A stretch of 64,000 bases of DNA from Istiophorus platypterus (Eukaryota; Chordata; Actinopteri; Istiophoriformes; Istiophoridae): assembly GCA_016859345.1 (NCBI GenBank), contig CM029131.1:10696533-10760532 (forward strand), given 5' to 3'. Below, piece by piece: positions 62,242-64,000 of the stretch (position 1 is the first letter of the stretch; every line of letters starts with the position of its first letter). A program made the position numbers and the translations under genes. Below the pieces are notes generated by a model. That model did not search any database. It saw only the letters and a list, made by a program, of their open reading frames with translations, and had not been told where the DNA came from.

Positions 62242-62311
62242 CCTTTCTTCTTCTCTCTCTCCCTCCCCCTCTCTCTCTCTCCTCCCTCCCCCTCCCCTCG
62301 CTCTTGTTTAG
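62242..62311 (+). promoter_or_regulatory. Long polypyrimidine tract and 3' splice site of exon 3
   Basis: About 68 bases are almost pure C and T, with repeated CTCTCT blocks, ending TTGTTTAG. This is far longer than needed for a constitutive 3' splice site and is the type of sequence bound by PTB-family proteins, so regulated inclusion of exon 3 is conceivable (inference). Confidence 0.6.
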
Positions 62312-62375
62312 GGAAAAGCTGGCCGTGGCTCGCCTGCAGAGGGAAGTCGCACGGAGCAAGAGCGAAGGAACAATG
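62312..62375 (+). CDS. nckap5: nckap5 exon 3: coiled-coil segment EKLAVARLQREVA
   Basis: This 64-nt exon enters in phase 2: its first G completes an arginine codon begun by exon 2. It then codes for EKLAVARLQREVARSKSEGTM and ends in phase 0 at ATG|GTAAAG. Mammalian NCKAP5 reads REKLAVARLQREVAQRTSEGAM at the same place, so this is one of the most conserved pieces in the window. It continues the N-terminal coiled coil. The acceptor has an unusually long CT-rich tract (about 62242-62309) and ends TTGTTTAG. A CA repeat begins about 70 bases after the donor. The next exon expected from mammals (starting HEKLIHELEEE) is not found before the window ends, so the gene continues to the right. Confidence 0.94.
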
Positions 62376-62442
62376 GTAAAGTACAGTGGAGGCGCTCGCC
62401 CCTGTAATCTGCACAAAGCCAAAAAAGCCACAGTGTGTGCTC

Positions 62443-62446
<4 letters not shown>

Positions 62447-62508
<62 letters not shown>
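62447..62508. repeat. CA microsatellite just after exon 3
   Basis: Thirty-one CA units starting 72 bases after the exon 3 end. CA repeats close to donors are known hnRNP L-type splicing elements; a role here is inference. Confidence 0.95.
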
Positions 62509-62510
<2 letters not shown>

Positions 62511-63915
62511 CATGCTCTGCCAAGCTGTCACAGCAGCCCGTCGGTCTTTAGTGTTTCAGCACTTCATCGGCCCATTTTAAGGAAGACAGCTCTGGGGGAC
62601 ACATAATCCCAGCGTCGAGCGCAGGTTTTTCTGTGTTCGTCTGTTTTTTGTTTTTGTTATGGTTCTTGTTTTTGTTTTTCTTTTTTCATACTCGAATAGC
62701 ACCGAGGCAGACAGTCCGCAGGAACTCTAGAAATTTCTGTGCAAGGCAGCGCAGCGCAACATAACAAATAAACAGTTGCATCGTGCTCGGCTTTACTGGA
62801 AATTGCAGATATCTCTCATGAGAACTGGTGCACGGGGGAGTGGGGGCAGAATGAAGGATGAGGAACTCCACATGTATTTGTATAAATATCTATATACATG
62901 TGCCTAAGTGCATGTCTCTCTCTGTGTTTTTGCGAACATGTGAATACGGCATGTTTGTCTAAGCGAGGTCAGAAAGTGAAAAGTTGAGGCACGTGATGAG
63001 GCTCGCCTCGGTTGATTGCAGCCTCCGAGCGGAGGCTCTGACCACAGGCCCAGCTGTTCGGCTGCACCCCAGCGACGCCTCTGACTCTCTCCGTGGCAGC
63101 GGGCCTACAGCAACAGCGCGCAAGGGCCGGTACGCTCCCAGATTTTCAGCGCTGGCAGGCACGATCTTCTATTGATCCCCGGAGGAGGATTGCTTGTTTT
63201 TTTTTTGTCTCCCCCCCGGGCCCCTACAGTCAGGGAGGTCAAAACGCGGGGTCGGGCGGAGAACGGGCGCCCCTGGGGCCGGCCGCGGAGCCAGCGTCTT
63301 ACTCATGGGCCCGTCGGGATTCCTGCTTTCGCTGAGGCTTCGGTTTATTCCCGTAGCTATACCGGAGATGCGATACGTGGTTGACTGAAAAAGAAAATCC
63401 ACAACGTGAACGGTAGTTTGCATCAGCCTCGCATCGGTTCATAAAGGCAGACGCTGAAACCGTAAACACACAGGCGGCTAATTCAGTGTAAAATGAGATA
63501 ATTGCAGCCAGAGCTGGCGTCACTTTCAGGATGTGTTTACACCAGCGTTTCTAAGGAGGATGTCACATGCGCACACACCCCCATGACTTTCCCCCAGTTC
63601 CCCGCCTCCCTGACCTCTGCATGACTCTTCCACACAGTCGCCAACAGTCATGCAAACGCATGTGAAACAAGAAGGCTCCATATTGATTTCCACAGTGAGT
63701 AGATGTACTTTAGTTGAATGGAATGCGCACGTCCACCCGTAACCCCTGGGTTTTCGCTGCAGGGTCATGTGGTCGGCAGGGTTTCTCAGAGGCTGCAGCC
63801 GCCTGCGCTGAAGCCTCAACCTCCCACAAACGACCTGAGAGGTGCAAACACGGTACGACTGATAAATCATTTACAGATTTCACCAAACCGTAATCAGTGC
63901 CGCGTTTCCTCGCAG

Positions 63916-63981
63916 ATAAAAACCCAAATAAAGTTTATTGCAGCGACCGGCTGCGAGCCGGGCTGCGGTTCGCCGTTCCTG
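63916..63981 (+). other. Candidate in-frame cassette exon (66 nt)
   Basis: The acceptor TTTCCTCGCAG ends at 63915 and the donor CTG|GTGAGT begins at 63982. The 66 bases between are open in phase 0, the phase left by exon 3, and start IKTQIKFIAATGCEP. Being a multiple of three, it could be included or skipped without shifting the frame. It has no resemblance to the mammalian exon that follows (HEKLIHELEEE), and it contains AATAAA at 63927-63932. The upstream pyrimidine tract is short. A chance pair of splice-like sites is quite possible. Confidence 0.25.
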
Positions 63982-64000
63982 GTGAGTTTACCTCTCGCCT

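Larger units (their letters stand above)
62376..64000 (+). other. nckap5: nckap5 intron 3, 5' part
   Basis: Starts with GTAAAG and runs past the window edge. It holds a CA repeat (62447-62508), T-rich and CpG-containing unique sequence, and a candidate 66-nt cassette exon at 63916-63981. The exon expected next from mammalian NCKAP5 is not present. Confidence 0.7.

Noticed and set aside
63763..63841. Open 79-nt stretch with acceptor CGCTGCAG and downstream GTGCAA
   Set aside because: Open in the right phase, but the donor is weak and the length would shift the frame relative to the next expected phase-0 exon.

Overview
This window is ordinary-looking vertebrate nuclear DNA, almost certainly from a ray-finned fish and probably a percomorph. 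It has no dense coding, operons or bacterial features. Instead it shows very long introns, GT-AG splice sites, many CA/GT, GA/CT and trinucleotide microsatellites, frequent G or C homopolymers, and diverged interspersed repeats of types I recognise as common in spiny-rayed fish genomes. These are the 'AATCGATTAATCG' repeat at about 3970-4272 and 17430-17650, and the '...AAAGGATCT-AATACTT-TTCCACCACTG' repeat at about 45130-46032. The species cannot be named from the sequence.

The one gene I can support is the 5' part of nckap5 (Nck-associated protein 5), on the + strand. Three coding exons join in phase and reproduce the N-terminus of vertebrate NCKAP5 as I remember it. Exon 1a is at 2449-2511 (start codon plus the KRLSLDSGL segment, ends phase 0). 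The next exon is at 36944-37017 (EYMDAN...LLKQLEEE, ends phase 2). The third is at 62312-62375 (REKLAVARLQREVA...SEGTM, ends phase 0). The introns are about 34.4 kb and 25.3 kb, and the rest of the gene lies beyond the right edge.

The most interesting aspect is possible alternative N-termini. At 16858-16935 a start codon with an in-frame stop upstream opens a 26-codon frame that ends in a good donor at phase 0, so it can replace exon 1a. At about 49015-49723 a TATA motif, a long purine-rich leader and a good donor end in phase 2. That is exactly the phase needed to join the exon at 62312, and would give a shorter protein lacking the exon 2 segment. At the right edge (63916-63981) there is an open, phase-symmetric 66-nt stretch with good splice motifs that could be a cassette exon.

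Layout: 1-2408 is 5' flank or upstream intron. 2409-2511 is exon 1a. 2512-36943 is intron 1, containing two copies of one interspersed repeat in opposite orientation, alternative exon 1b, two striking perfect hairpins (4099-4140 and 19274-19327), a 23-bp minisatellite at 18336-18462 and several repeat-poor AT-rich blocks that look like candidate conserved enhancers. 36944-37017 is exon 2. 37018-62311 is intron 2, containing the long fish repeat, a roughly 140-bp GT tract, the candidate internal promoter, an AGT/AGC array and more candidate enhancers. 62312-62375 is exon 3, followed by the start of the next intron. I found no tRNA, rRNA, CRISPR array, intact transposon or second protein-coding gene. 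The longer open frames elsewhere are chance or microsatellite translations.
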